A stretch of 64,000 nt of DNA from Amoebophrya sp. A120 (lineage: Eukaryota > Sar > Dinophyceae > Syndiniales > Amoebophryaceae): positions 15,190,142-15,254,141 of the forward strand of contig CAJINV010000001.1 of NCBI GenBank assembly GCA_905178155.1, given 5' to 3'. The stretch's first letter is position 1; every line of letters begins with the position of its first letter. This document shows, in pieces, positions 32,895 to 45,500 of this stretch. Under the pieces are notes generated by a model. It was given only the letters and a program-made list of their open reading frames with translations. It was not told where the DNA came from and ran no database searches. A program made the position numbers and the translations under genes.

Positions 32895-33398
32895 ATGGGC
32901 GATATCCGCGAGAAGGGGATGTCGAAGGATGAATTTGCGATGTTCATGAAGCCAAAGTGGAAAAAGACGAACCGTGACGACACCGGCAGCGGCGGGCATT
33001 GGCACCTCGGACGGGAGCAGAACAGCACCAACCCGTTCTTCTCGACATCGTGGCGCGACCTGTTTCATGTCGTCCTACCCGTCTCAGTGCCCTTGGCCTT
33101 CCTGTTTTTTTTCCTGTTTCGGAAGTTCCGCAGGAGAGCAGGACCGAAGAATTTGTACAAAAGCTCGCCGCTGAAGACTAGGGATGTAGTCGACGCGGAT
33201 GGAGTGGCGACGACTTCGGTCGTTGTGTTGTCAACCCAACTGTATCGGGATGGCAGGGCTTGGACCGATGAAAATTTCTTTGAAACAACATCCACATGTA
33301 GTGTCGACTCAACAACATCAACATCTGTACGTGGCAGTGCTGACAAAAGCAATTCTTGTGTGGTGGAGTTAGAACAAATCTCTATCTCTGCTGTGTAA
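32895..33398 (+). CDS. small single-pass membrane protein
   Basis: 167 residues from ATG 32895, no intron. N-terminal third is charged (MGDIREKGMSKDEFAMFMK). One clear membrane span at about residues 59-77 (VVLPVSVPLAFLFFFLF), followed by a basic cluster (RKFRRRAG) that suggests the C-terminal side is cytosolic. The tail is Ser/Thr-rich. I recognise no family. Coding support rests on length, hydrophobic pattern and composition only. Confidence 0.55.
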   Translation: MGDIREKGMSKDEFAMFMKPKWKKTNRDDTGSGGHWHLGREQNSTNPFFSTSWRDLFHVVLPVSVPLAFLFFFLFRKFRRRAGPKNLYKSSPLKTRDVVDADGVATTSVVVLSTQLYRDGRAWTDENFFETTSTCSVDSTTSTSVRGSADKSNSCVVELEQISISAV

Positions 33399-34378
33399 AA
33401 CTCTTCTGGGGGTCCAGCAATTTGTACTGGTTCATCAAATGGCACAACCCGTTGTAAGAAAATGGCATCGAACCGTTTCCGTCGAGATAAGGTTGCACTT
33501 CTACCGCTCACAGTGGGTCCTAGTCGTCCATATTGATACCGATTTGGTGTGTTCGCGCAAGAGGGCTGCGCTCGTCGGTGTTTTTGTCGTTTTTTGCTAT
33601 CGTTGTTGGCAATCAACTAGCTTAAATAAGTCCTTTTTTGATGGAGTTTTCACCTGTTGTCGATGAGCGGCGCAAGCACTGTTTTTTTCCGCTTTCTCGC
33701 ATCTTTTAATCGTTTCCGTGAAAGTCGTTCCTGTTTTTGCGTTTGTAGCACACAAAGATGAACAAGTATGAAGGCAGCATTTTGAATTTCCACTACCTGA
33801 GCAAACCTGTGATAGTGATTGTCATCACCCCATCTTAACATCTGGGCACATTTACCTACGGTGCTTGCTACGAGAAGAGTTCGTCTTTCTGCCGATTCCG
33901 AACGAGATGACTCGCGTAGAAAAAAAGCGATACAGCCGCCGACGTTTCTACTACGCGGAAATTCTGATGGCCCCATCCTGACTTCGTTTTGTTCGTTGGT
34001 TCCTTTGGCGATAAGAGGTAGCGCACACAGAAGAATCATAGGTGCACAGCGAGCGTTTTCCTTTTCGCTGGTAGAAAACAATCCTGAACCTCCCGGACAC
34101 TATTCGAAATAGCTCCCGAAGCAGGGATAGAAGAGTATTTTTTTGGATCGTTTATTCATCTGAGTAAAACAGAACCTTATCGTTCAAGTCAGAGAATGTG
34201 AAAAATGGGGAACCCCGCCTTCGGTGCGAGAATTGGCCTCGATTCCTGAGCCCACTGCGAACAAGTAGTGAAGAACTCAGGTCCACCTCGGTGCCAAGCC
34301 GGGCGTCGAGCGAGAGTTTCGTCGGCGTAGACGTAGTGCCAACCGGCGACTCGTGTATCTGTGCAAGAGACCTTCCAA
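33399..34378. other. intergenic, about 1 kb
   Basis: No supported gene. Frames at 33439-33666, 33650-34081 (-) and 33819-34112 look non-coding. A frame open upstream of ATG 34379 runs from about 34361 without a further ATG. Confidence 0.4.
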
Positions 34379-35993
34379 ATGTCCACTCAAAACCCGCGGT
34401 CCGGGGCCTCTAAGGCCAGCGAGAGCAGTATGATGAAGCTCCGATCAAATTTGACCGGCGCAAAGGAGTCCAGAAAACGGGCGGAGCTCGATGCCCAGTT
34501 GCTAGCCAATCGTACTTTACTGTTCTTTGATGTAGTACTGAGGCAACAAGTGCCAGCACCTCCGGATGCTAGTGCGAGCACGGTATCGATTATTCAAACA
34601 ATATCACAGGTATCGCTCTATTGAAGCAAGAGGAGGAGAAGGCATGGAAGAAGATAGACGAAACGAGAAAGCGAGCTGGGGAGATAGTGGGACTGCGAAC
34701 GGTGAACGAGAGCAAGTTCATGGCCAAAGAGGACTACTACAAGGGAAAATGGGAAGGCATAAGGCAGGCCCAAGCACAAAACGCGTATATAAATCCGGCT
34801 TGTGATGTTTTGCTTTTTTGGGAAATTTGGCCTTGCATGTTATGTACAACAGTGCGGCTCTACGTTTTTCATGTATTCGCCGAATGGAAGATGAAATCAC
34901 AATGAAAAAAATCTCTCTGCAGATATAACCGCGACAAAGCAAAGGCAACACGAGACCAGACGAAGACGGAGCTCATGGGCCAAAAAAAGAAGCAAGTAGA
35001 CAATGTCAAGGGCCTCAGTCAGGTATGTTTTTCCATTCGGTCATGCTGAAGAAACTAAGAGATCACAATCACTCACGCTGCGCTTGAATACTCCCTCCTG
35101 TGGTTTCGCTCTGAAAGAAATGGTGTCAATTATGCTTTGCAAAAAACAACAACTTCACTGACTTGCAGCAAAACTTGATGGCCAAGAAAGAGAGACAAGC
35201 CATGGAGCAGCAGATAAATAACGAGCGGTCGGAGATGATTCGCCGACAAAAAGCAGAGGCGAAAGCCAAATTGGAGCGGGAGCAAGAGGCGAAATTGCAA
35301 AAGTATTCAAAACTACAAACTAGTACCACGTGTTGTCCTTGTCAACAGGTCTTTTCTTCACTCAGATTGTGCTTCTGGTGCTCCAGGAGAATAATTTTTA
35401 ACATGCAACGTAATAGAGGTGCCACTGGCGCTGCCGGCTGCCATGGAGATAGATTGGGCGACCGGAGGGCGGACACGTATTTGGTTTCGAATTCCACAAT
35501 CATATGCGACTGCACAGGTACCGCTCGGAATACGAGAACCGGGTTGCGCAGGAGGAGATGTTGCGGGCTCGGACCGAAGCCCTCGTGGCGCAGATGGAGA
35601 AGGAGGAAATGGAATTGATTCAGCGTTTACAAAACACCCAGACGGTGCAAAGACGTGCCTACGAGGTAATGTTGACTTTCTAAGTAATTGTAAGTACTTC
35701 CTGCAGAACTGCTGCTCTTTGGGTCTTTGGTCTTTCTGGGGGACGGACGTCAGAGGTGGGCCCTCCCTGCACAATATTAAATGGTGGCGACTTCCAGAGG
35801 TACTTTTCAGCAGGAGAATCTGTGCGTTCATTTACTGAGTTATGGTGTTGCAGCAAATGAGATGAAACACGAAAAAAACGATCCATACGAATCACCACAG
35901 GAGCTCGAGGGCGCTCTGGGTGCGACGACAACCTCTTCCGGCAACAAGCTGGCAGCCTCGCCGTCTACGATGGCAGAGATCAAGGAAAACTAG
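34379..35993 (+). CDS. coiled-coil protein, possibly cytoskeletal/axonemal
   Basis: Six small exons joined by GT-AG introns. ATG 34379 (MSTQNPRSGASKASESSMM). Joins I checked: 34511/34610 gives ANRIALLKQEEEKAWKK; about 34789/34921 gives QNAYNRDKAKA; 35022/about 35168 continues to QNLMAKKERQAMEQQ; about 35301/35520 gives KLQKYRSEYENRVAQEEML; about 35665/35900 gives RRAYEELEGALGATTT. Roughly 260 residues, almost entirely helical with Lys/Arg/Glu/Gln heptads. The pattern is common among ciliary coiled-coil proteins of protists, but I cannot name a family. Stop TAG at 35991-35993. Confidence 0.75.
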
Positions 35994-37265
35994 CTCAGCA
36001 GACACGTCTGTTTCACCGGAGGACCTCCGCTTTTTTATATGGGATCAACCTCAGCGCATTTTGTATTACGGTAACTAGCCCCAACGGAGTGTAGAGTCCA
36101 CAAGAGGTGGATTCTATCCCCTTCAGGTCAAACCTAGCAGATTCTTAAATTCGAAAAGTAGACGAGAAAAACCCTCTCAATTCCAAAAGAGTAAATTAGC
36201 AGATTTAGATTTCACTTTCAAAAGACTCACGGTCAGCGCGTGGTCCAGTCGTCTCAGAGGACCAAAGAGTCCTTCGTTAAAGCAGAAAAATTTCACTTTT
36301 AATACACTGTTCGTGTTGGACACCATCAGGGTCCAGGAAAGTTTCTCGAGACTTATTTTTCGATCCTTTGTTTTTTAAACGGACGCAGCTACGCACTGAG
36401 GCTCCTGTACTGAGTTTTATTTTCCGGGTTGATAACGGTCGTAAGTACATGATTTTCAGACAATCCAAGGGAAGGGACGGACGTGGTCGGGCTACTGTCG
36501 CAGTGCCAACGCCACTGGTCACACCGTCGATTATTTTGACGCTGTTGGTCGCAATATTTTGTAGGAAGCACTCGGGAGCGGAACTGCGAGCAATTGATTT
36601 CAGATTTCACCGTAACAGAAAAATGAACCCTGTATCAACTACACTGAAATGTGCAAAGACACTTTTTTTCAACATGGACGATACACCTATGTACATACTT
36701 GGAAACATGAGAAAGTAAGAATGTTGTTGCCTAGTGGCGCTGCGACTTTTTTCGCAATCTATTACTGTAGCTGTTTTCTTCGGGAAAAATTCGCTCTCTG
36801 TGTTGTGCGTTCTTTCGACTGGAAGTTGATAGAGCCTCGCTGCTGCCGTGTTGTTGTGTACTTTTTCGTAACTTCTGCTTCGGACAACGTTTTGCATCTC
36901 ATTGTTGAAACCAGAAAAAGAGCGGAGCAGATACTTGCGAGTGAAACTGAAAGTCGAAAGAGCCCAGGCAACGGGAGAGGCGAGGAAGGCATCGAACTCG
37001 AGACAGTGGCTGCGGTGTGAGCATTCGCCTCAATGCAAAACTTTACGACATACAGCTATCCACACTGACAGGAATATGAATGGGTACGTATCTACATGGA
37101 TCAACAGTAAATTCGTTTCCGCACCACTAAGTGGTGCCCGGACCAAGACTTCGAGTCTTCACAGAATTCGAAATGTCGTATCTCCGCCCGAAGATACCTC
37201 GTCTTTGTCGACAAGGTTTATTTCCGCAGATCGTTCTTGGGACAATTTCCATCCTTCTAACCTCG
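35994..37265. other. intergenic, about 1.3 kb
   Basis: No supported gene. A stretch at 36902-37018 (KRAEQILASETESRKS) could be an isolated exon but I could not connect it. The frame of the next gene is open back to an ATG at 37173. Confidence 0.4.
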
Positions 37266-38626
37266 ATGAGTAAAAATTCCAGTTATTTCGTAGCGGCGTG
37301 CTTCGAGGGCGAGGAGGTGGTAGCGCAGTGGCCTGACGACGAAACCCGGTATCTCGATGCAGTTGTCATGAAGGACTTGTATCCAGAAGACAAAACCATG
37401 CGGTTGCAAGTCCTGTGGGACTTTTCCAGGACTACTTGTCACAAGCCGGGTCGCGAGGAGTTCTGCAAGATACCGTATCGACAGGTAATATGTGAAAATC
37501 TGTGTACAGTGGCAGCAAGTACTGATTTCAGGTTCAGTCAAATAGGAGGCGAGGAGGTTTGTCCTTGTCGGAAGAAAAAATGCTGTAACATTCATAAAAA
37601 TGTCAATAAAAGTATAGTACAAATCAACAGGTGCGTCGCCGCGGCGGGTTAGCCGGTGGCTTCACGTGCTTCGACGAGATTTACGCCGACAATGAGGTAA
37701 AGGAAACCATTGCCAACGCCATCATTCCGCGCGAGTCCCCGGACCCCATCGCGCTCCGTCGACCCTACCAGGGCGATGATCCATCTGGAAGTGATCGGTC
37801 GGATTCCGTGGATGTGGTCGGCATTGTAGTCGCGATTATCGTTTCCGCGAGCGTGCTCCTCCTCTGCATGGGGTACGCGATGTGGTACACTTCAACGAAA
37901 TACGATCTGTTTCGCAGCCAAGTGGTCCCCGACCCCAGTCACTGGGCTGCGGAGTACGATATTCCGGACTTCAAGCAGTTCATGGAATCGCGGCCGCCCC
38001 CGAAACTGCAGAAGCGACAGCCCATCAGCGACGTGGCCCGCGCGTACCTGCCCGCGCAGAAGAAGCCGGCCCCCCCGAAACGCCCAAAACTGTTCGGCAA
38101 CGAGGAGACGCGGCTGGCGGACGAGCGGCTGCGCCAGATTTCGCGGGTGCATTTCTTCGGCGCCGGGCAGAACGGAGGGGCGGATTTTGTGCGGTATCCG
38201 AAGTCCACGCCTGCCTTCGCGGCCCGGGACATGGAAGTGAAGTCGCGCGTCCACGGGACTTCGGCGTACGCGCGGCGCACGGTTGTGCGGGAGCGCGGAG
38301 TGCATATTCCAGACGCAGATTACTACTCGACGCCCGAGGGGCGAAGAATGCGGCAGATCTCGGTCAAACGAGCGACGGAAATCGCGCCGCCCGCACGCAG
38401 CGGGTCCGCGCCGGCGAGCCGCAGCCGGGATGCGATGGCGAGTTTCGACACGACGGACCGCGATGAAGAGTGTTTCCGCCCGGCGCTACAGACGCTGGTC
38501 GCGGGGATCGGCGCGAAGAAATACACCAAGGCAACGCGGTATGGCCAGCGAAACACCGTGTTGGATCCCACCGGGTTCTCCGACGCGTTTTTGACGGCCG
38601 GTCCGCCCGGGCCGGATGAGTTTTAA
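37266..38626 (+). CDS. single-pass membrane protein, N-terminal Tudor-like segment
   Basis: Two exons, 37266-37484 and 37631-38626, joined by a GT-AG intron (37485-37630) that gives IPYRQVRRRGGLAGG. About 404 residues. The first exon (EGEEVVAQWPDDETRYLDAVV, then QVLWDF) has the look of a Tudor/SH3-like beta barrel. A strong membrane span follows at about residues 131-157 (VGIVVAIIVSASVLLLCMGY). The C-terminal half is basic and proline-rich. ATG 37173 is an alternative start that would add a weakly hydrophobic leader. No family recognised. Confidence 0.65.
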
Positions 38627-39295
38627 GGGAGAAGAGCGTAATTGTTCGTCTAGATGAATGCAGTTGGTGCTCAATTTCTAGTCACGAATTGCGCCGCTTG
38701 CAGTGGTCGGCGAAGATGTTGATACTCGTGCATCCACTTCTACTCCTCACTGTTGCAGCATAGCTCACCAGTGACGGTTTTGCTTTTTCGTTTCCATCTA
38801 TGTTGTAGTATAGGTTTATTTCTACTGTTTCATTCATGTACAAAGGTTTGAAGCGAAGACGCTGGTTGAACGGAAAAAAAGACCAGGATGCTGAAAAATG
38901 AAAAATGTACAAGAGCTTGTTGAGCAGTAATGCAAATTTTGTACTAGTGGGTTGTACTTGCCGCAACTCATCAGATTTACCTCTGTGAGCGAAACCTTGC
39001 AGCTCCGGAGAGATGCGCTCCCGAAAAGGAATCGCTGTGTTGGTGCTCTTCACTTTTCGTTTTTCAAATCTTTTTCTTCGGTCGTTTTTCTGAAACAAGC
39101 AATTCAAATCCACGTACAAATCGGACTTTCAAACGAAGCGCTTCAAAAGGCCCTGCAATTTAGGTCTGTCGGAGTCTAGGTTTTCAGTTTCAGATCACAC
39201 ATTTCAAAAGAACATAAACTACATTGCATTTTTCGTGCACTCGGGGTCCTCGCGTCGCAAACTCAAACCAGCCAACACACTTAAGCAGGACAAAA
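38627..39295. other. intergenic
   Basis: About 670 bp, AT-rich, no supported gene. Confidence 0.45.
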
Positions 39296-41690
39296 ATGTC
39301 GTCCGCTCCGGCAACTAGCAGCAGCAACAGGCGCGGCCGGGCCCGCAGCGACGACCGGGATTCGCTGATTGGAGACGCGGCCGGCGGCGGGTGCGGCTTG
39401 TTTAGCCCCGAACCGCAAGAGTCCGCCGCGGAGCGACGGTTTCGCAAAAACGAGGAGGGATTCGAGATGAATTTCGCCGCGGCAATGGATGACTACGAGG
39501 AGGAAGAGCCCTGGAATTTAGAAATGGACGAAGAGGACAACCTGGTAATCGATGTCGCGTACGCTCACTGGCGTGGGGTGGAATACTACAGCAAAAATTA
39601 CTTGCTGGAGGAAGGAGAAGGAGCGGCGGAAGGTGGTAAGGAAGGGGACAGAAATGTTCTTGACAACATTGCATCTGCTGTCGAGGAGAACAAAGCTGCG
39701 ACCACCGTGGGAGACGATAATGTCGGCCAGGACGGGGGCAAGAAGAAGTCTGTAGTCGTTGGCGGTAAACAGGACGACCAGCAAGGTAGCAGCAGCTCAT
39801 CTTCATCCTCGGTCAAAAATGTGGTCAACATCGGTGGCAGGAGCGATAGCATTACCCGCTCAACAACTGCAGCGCCCAAAGGGAAGTTTCCCGCGAACGC
39901 TGACGGGAATGAGGAGCTCGCAGAATCGATCAGAGGTATTGAATTGAAAAGGCTCAGGGAGCTGAAAATATCTTCTGCGACATGTAAAAACACGGCGACC
40001 ACGGTAGAAGTTGCGGAGGCTGCACGGGTAGAACAAGACCACTGCGTGTTACAACAAGAGTCGAAAGATGTTGAAATGGCTCCTGCATTCGACGATGCGA
40101 AAATGATATCGAAATCTTCTTGTACAAGAGAAGTCGTCGCGTCTTCGCCCGCGCCAGCGAAGCGGGCAGGAGAAGAATTCAACGATCTTTTTCCGGAGGA
40201 CGATCCTGAAATGGAAGAGATGCGGTCAAGGACAAGAGTGAAGAACAAGAAGGTATAGTGCGTAAGTACTGGAAAAAGTACGGTGCAGTTTGCTAAAAGT
40301 GCAGCTACTAAGGTGTTGCACTAGTTCTTTTAGTTAAGAAAGTAGTTTTCATTGTGCTACGAGATGATAATCCGTGACAGACACCCGGATGTTGGAAGAC
40401 GCTGGGGTGCTATGAGAGACAACTTGTTCTTCTAGTTCTAGTAGCTACCTCCACTACGCACCACAGCTCCAGCGCCAGGGTTCCACGCTTGCGGGAAACA
40501 ACAAAAACCGCACACCGGCTCGCAGTCCCGGGCTGAGCCGGTCGGAAGTGCACAAGCGACTGGAGCGCTCGGAGAAGCGAACCCCAGCACGGCGAAGGAT
40601 AGACATGGACGACATGTTTGCGCCGGTTCCGTCGAAGGACGTACTTGCTATCTTGGTTTGATGCGGAATAACTGACTTTCAGAATCTACTTTGTACCGCG
40701 GCGCTTGAAACACCTGAACGTCGTGTGAAAACGAAGGTCTTTTTTTTGAAAGCCGATGTCATTAAAAAGCAATTTCGCATGATCTTAGGTCGACCGCCTG
40801 AAGATCAAGCACATGTTCCGACTGAGTTGGTTGTTCCTTCGGGCAAGTGCCGAGAACGAGGACCAGGACAACTACACCAAATGCGGCTCCGCCCGGAAGG
40901 TCACGTCTGTGGATTACGATGAAGAAAATCTTTGTGTGGAAATCAATTTTGGGCCCCAAACCGCGCTGCGGAAACAGCCCTCCGGGATCGGAGAGAAGGA
41001 TGTTCCGTTTGTTGCGGAGAGCAATCCTTTGTCACCAACCGCTGGGAAGAGGAAGGGGACAGGTATTAAGCTTCTTGCGAAAATCATACCTCGCAGAGCG
41101 ACGTATTCACTCGTCTCTTATGTGACAATGCGAGTGTCAGTACTTCCAGTTCCAACGACTTCATCCTGAAATTCTGCGCATTCCTTCATAATGAAGCGAG
41201 GTATTCAATTATAACAGGCACCTGCCCAAGTGCGCAGCAAAGCCCCGAGGGGCCGCCTCTCAAAAAGCAGGCACTGAATCCCAAAACGCCGCTTGCAACG
41301 CCTGTCCGCGGTGGAGGTTCCGCAATGTCGGCGGAAAGGATAGTGCTCTCCTCCGCGCGGCGAGACGCATGGGGCGAGCAGGAGCCGAGTCTGACTGTGG
41401 TGTTTCTCGCAAAAATCGATTTCCAAATTTTCAAAGAGTCGATGACTTCGAAAAAGAATCCATTCAAGGACCCGAGTTCGAACCACTATCTCGCGCCGGC
41501 AACCTTCGAAGAAGAATTTCGGAAGAAGCAGACCTTTATGCAGGAAGCGCGCAACAAGCAGAAAGCGAGAACACGGGTACTGGTGCGCGGACACTCGCGC
41601 AAGGGGCATCGTGTCGCGCCGCACTACCGGCGAATTCTGACGAACCAAGACTACAAGAGCAAATCCACCTGGCTGGATCTTTTTGAGTAG
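39296..41690 (+). CDS. acidic/basic low-complexity orphan, multi-exon
   Basis: First exon 39296 to about 40255: MSSAPATSSSNRRGRAR, a D/E-rich segment (MDDYEEEEPWNLEMDEED), a Ser run and a Lys/Arg end. A second coding block from about 40445 to 40640 reads YLHYAPQLQRQG and RSEVHKRLERSEKR. GT-AG introns then join 40640 to 40789 (SKD-VDRLKIKHMFRLSW) and 41062 to 41218. The last exon ends HYRRILTNQDYKSKSTWLDLFE at 41690. The join between the first exon and the 40445 block could not be made with GT-AG ends in frame, so this may be two adjacent genes or use a non-canonical intron. No family recognised. Confidence 0.5.
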
Positions 41691-42506
41691 CCGGCAAATG
41701 CAACAGTCTGTTAGGTTATCTTTTTTGGCTGCTATGCGAACAACAATTGTGGCGAACAAGAACGGGTATCCACCCTACCAGTGACACATGCTCTATCTGC
41801 AGTGGGAGCGCATCATTGTGTTCACACGCAAGAAAGGAAGGTCCTTGAAGAAAAGTCGAGTTCATCAAGTAAGATGTCAAACAGAACTTGAACGAAGACA
41901 AAAAATGTCCCATCAAATTTTCTGGATGAGCGCATGCGCATGCCAGAATCGACGGAGGATCATCAGGGACGAAGATCCTTATCTTTGTATGACGGCGCTT
42001 TTGTAATGACATGAAGAAAGATCATAACAAACAAGATACGCTGTGCTCTGTAAGTAGGTTCTTGCTCTTTCCATAGATTTTTGATCCTGAAGCGCGTTTC
42101 GATCACTTTTTTTCTGTGGCAAAAAATTGATGTTGCCGGTTGATAGCAAACACCATAGGTGAAGATCGCAAAGCCATGCCTTTTTTTGTGCGGCAGGCCG
42201 AAGCACTTGCGTTTCCTCTAGTTTCACTCTTTCATCGATAAGTACATAGCTCCATTTTCGAATTAACACAAGTCAAGTGCTGACCTATGCCACTTTATTT
42301 CTCATTGTTCGCGATGGACATGTCACAACTTGAATCTCCTTTAGCTGAAGCTGCACAAGTTGTAGAACAGAAATACAATAACTGCATGAAAATTTTCTCC
42401 ACTCGCACTGCATGGCCATTTTGTCGCGATTTTCAGTCGCAAGGGAAGAGGCTAACAACGACGTTTTGCTTGCACTGCAAGGAGTCCACGAACACTACTC
42501 GACAAG
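41691..42506. other. intergenic, about 800 bp
   Basis: No supported gene. Open frames at 41716-42012 (-) and 42287-42523 (+) look non-coding. Confidence 0.45.
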
Positions 42507-45500
42507 ATGGGAGGCGGGAATAACAATCGCGGCAACAACAAAGGGGGCGGCGGAGGACAGCACGGTAAAAACAGCGGCAGCAGTAGCAAAAACAACAATC
42601 AGCGGAACAAAAAGAAGGCCGACGACCAGACGACGCGCCCGGTCGCTTTCGACAAACGCAACTCTTCTTCCGCGCTAGAAAATGACCCTGACACTAACAG
42701 CAAGCTCCAGCCGATCGAGTGCCCGGTGTGCTGCGACACCGCGGTGTGCGCGGCCATCGGCGTGGAGTGCGGACACTGGGCGTGCTTCAAGTGCCAACTG
42801 CGGATCCGCGATCTGGCGCAGTCAAAGGAGACAAAACGGAAGTGCCCGATGTGCAAGACCACGAACAACAAACTGGTTTTCACCCAGCGCCCGGACTACT
42901 TCTTGCAAAACATCAAGAACGACAACACGAACCGCTTCTACACGGAGGTGTGCCACATCAAATTTGACGAGTGGGGGCACGGTTTCGACAAGGAGAACAA
43001 AGCCTTGATGCAAAGAGCCGTGGAGGATTTGTATTTGTACAAATGTTGGACCTGCGCGCCCCCACAGCCGGCTTTTCAGACCCTCTGGGACCTGACCAAG
43101 CACATGGAAAAGCAGCACAGTCGCTACTTTTGCCGAACCTGCTTGGATGGTCGGGAGATTTTTCTGGAGGAGCAGATGTGCTACGCAACGAAAGACGAGT
43201 TGGATTTGCACCACCGCGTCGGCGATTCCGGGCTTGTCCCGATCAAACCGCACGCGGACTGTCAGTTCTGCAAGAAGTCGTTTTTCACGCACCAGGAGCT
43301 GTACCAGCATATGATTGTGGAGCACATCACATGTTTTTTGTGCTTCGAAGCGCACCGGGAGAACCGGTTTTTCAAGGACATGACCTGCTTATTCAACCAC
43401 TTTCTCGCGGAGCACCACGTCTGCCGCTACGAACGGTGCATGCGGGAAGGGATATTTTCCCAGGAGACCGTGTTCGCGCACGAGGCACAGCTGGCGCAGC
43501 ACCGCATCGCGGTGCACAAGAACCACAACGGACCAACGAAGGAGGAATGCTACCGGCCGAAGCTGGATATCACGGTAATTTTGTTAGATCTTTATTGCCG
43601 GCATGATAGTCTTAGTTCTTCCTAGAGAATCAGAACTTGTGTAAAGACTTCTACTACATCAACAAAGCGCCTGATCGTCATAAAATTCTACACGATCATA
43701 TGAATCGAAAAACAGGTTACCTCCACGCTGAACGGCTTGTCACACGCCCAAATCAACGATAAGGAGACGATGGCGGCCATGCCGCAGCAAGACAAGCCCA
43801 TCTACTTCACACACATTCACAACCCCGAGCGACCTCCGAAAGAAGTGATTCTCCCGCCGTTGCCCAAGAAGGAGGTCGTCGACCGATATCCGGATCTCGG
43901 CTATGGAATGAGTTGGAAGGACTTTGATGCCGCAAAGCACCGGAAAAAAGCACAGGAAAGGAAGAAGAAGACTGCAACTACCGGAGGGGGCGTGCATCAA
44001 AACGGAGCTCCAGGGTCTCCGGAGCAGCACGTCTACGATCCAAATGCGCCTGAAGATGGCAAGGAACAAGAAGGAAATGTCAAGAACGGCGCGAGCACGC
44101 CCGAACAGCACCCCGTTGATAGCGGCGACGCCGGCAGCCCAGCAGAGGACAGCGAAGACGACCAGCGGACCTTCTTGCGCGCCAACGAGTACGAGGCAGA
44201 GCAGCAACAGAAAATGGTAAAAGCGCTGCCCGCGGATTTGCTCGACCTTCCTCCCTCCGTCCGGATGGACACGCAACTCCAGAAAAGCAGCTTCTTGCAC
44301 GCAATTGATGCCGTTCTGGAGTGCAGCGTGGGAAGCGTTACGAAGTGCAAAGTGGAATTGATGAAAGAGTCCGTGAAGCAGCAAGCCGACGGCGGTGCGG
44401 CCGGACGGGTGGACATTCCCGGCATGAAAAAACACATTGCGATGCTCAGCCCGCTGGCGTTGGACTCGTTGTCCGAGATGCGCGCGTTTCTGCTGCAGAC
44501 TTGGGATTCGAGGTTCAACACCGAGTTGATCACGGGGCTCCGGCCGTTATTCTTCCGCACTCTGAGAAATGAAGACCACAAGGGCACGCCCGCGCATTGG
44601 TTGACCTGGAAGTACCAGGCGCACAACGCTCTGGGGAAGCTGCGGGCCATATCAAAAGGAAAAATCCCCCCTTCCCATATCGAAAACGGAATTTGTGTTG
44701 CTGTATTTGAGTACACAAATCACATTTGTGTTGCAGTAAAGGACTGCACGCAGATCGTAAGCCTAAGGGGGGCCCTTGCTTTGGTGTAGGGCCTAGCATG
44801 GCAGACGTCTGCCCTATAGGCCTTCCAGCATTACAAATCGCCTGCATATCGTGGCAGACTCTCTGAGTTTGCCCTCTTGCAAGAGAGACAGGATTTGTGG
44901 TCGCAAATCAGCATCACAAATTTTTAGAAACATGCCTTTTCAGTATGGGGAGGGGGGATTTTTCCTTACGATAGGCCAACGAGCGGGAATTGATCCGCTT
45001 GTACGTGGGGTTCTGCCTGGAGCGGAACGTTACCAGCTACGCCGGCCTCGACCGCGCGAAGGAGTATTTGTTTTGAGATGTTTAAGAGCTGTATTTAGTT
45101 TTTCAGTCTGTCGCGCACAAGGCTTCTTCCTACGTTTGTGATGACGAGTGTGACGTCGACGTCAATGAATGTGTTTTCGAAATCAAACTTGCATCGCTCT
45201 CTTCAAACCCAACACAGGTATCCCTCCCTCGAGCAGTCCGCGGTGTCTGCTGCGGCCAAGGACGCGGACGCGTTCAACCCAGAGCTTGCTTTCCGCCCGG
45301 AGCGACGGGGGGTCGCGGGCACACAGTGGCAGGGCCGCAACGGCGGGTTTAACGCCATGGGCTCGCAGGATTTTCCGGCGCTGGCGGAGACAAGGACGGT
45401 CGATGAGGACGGAACGCCGCTGCTAGAATTGACCATGGCGGAGAAACTGAAACTGCAGGAGCAGAAGGAAAAGATGAAGAAAACCGCCAAGGCACCGTCC

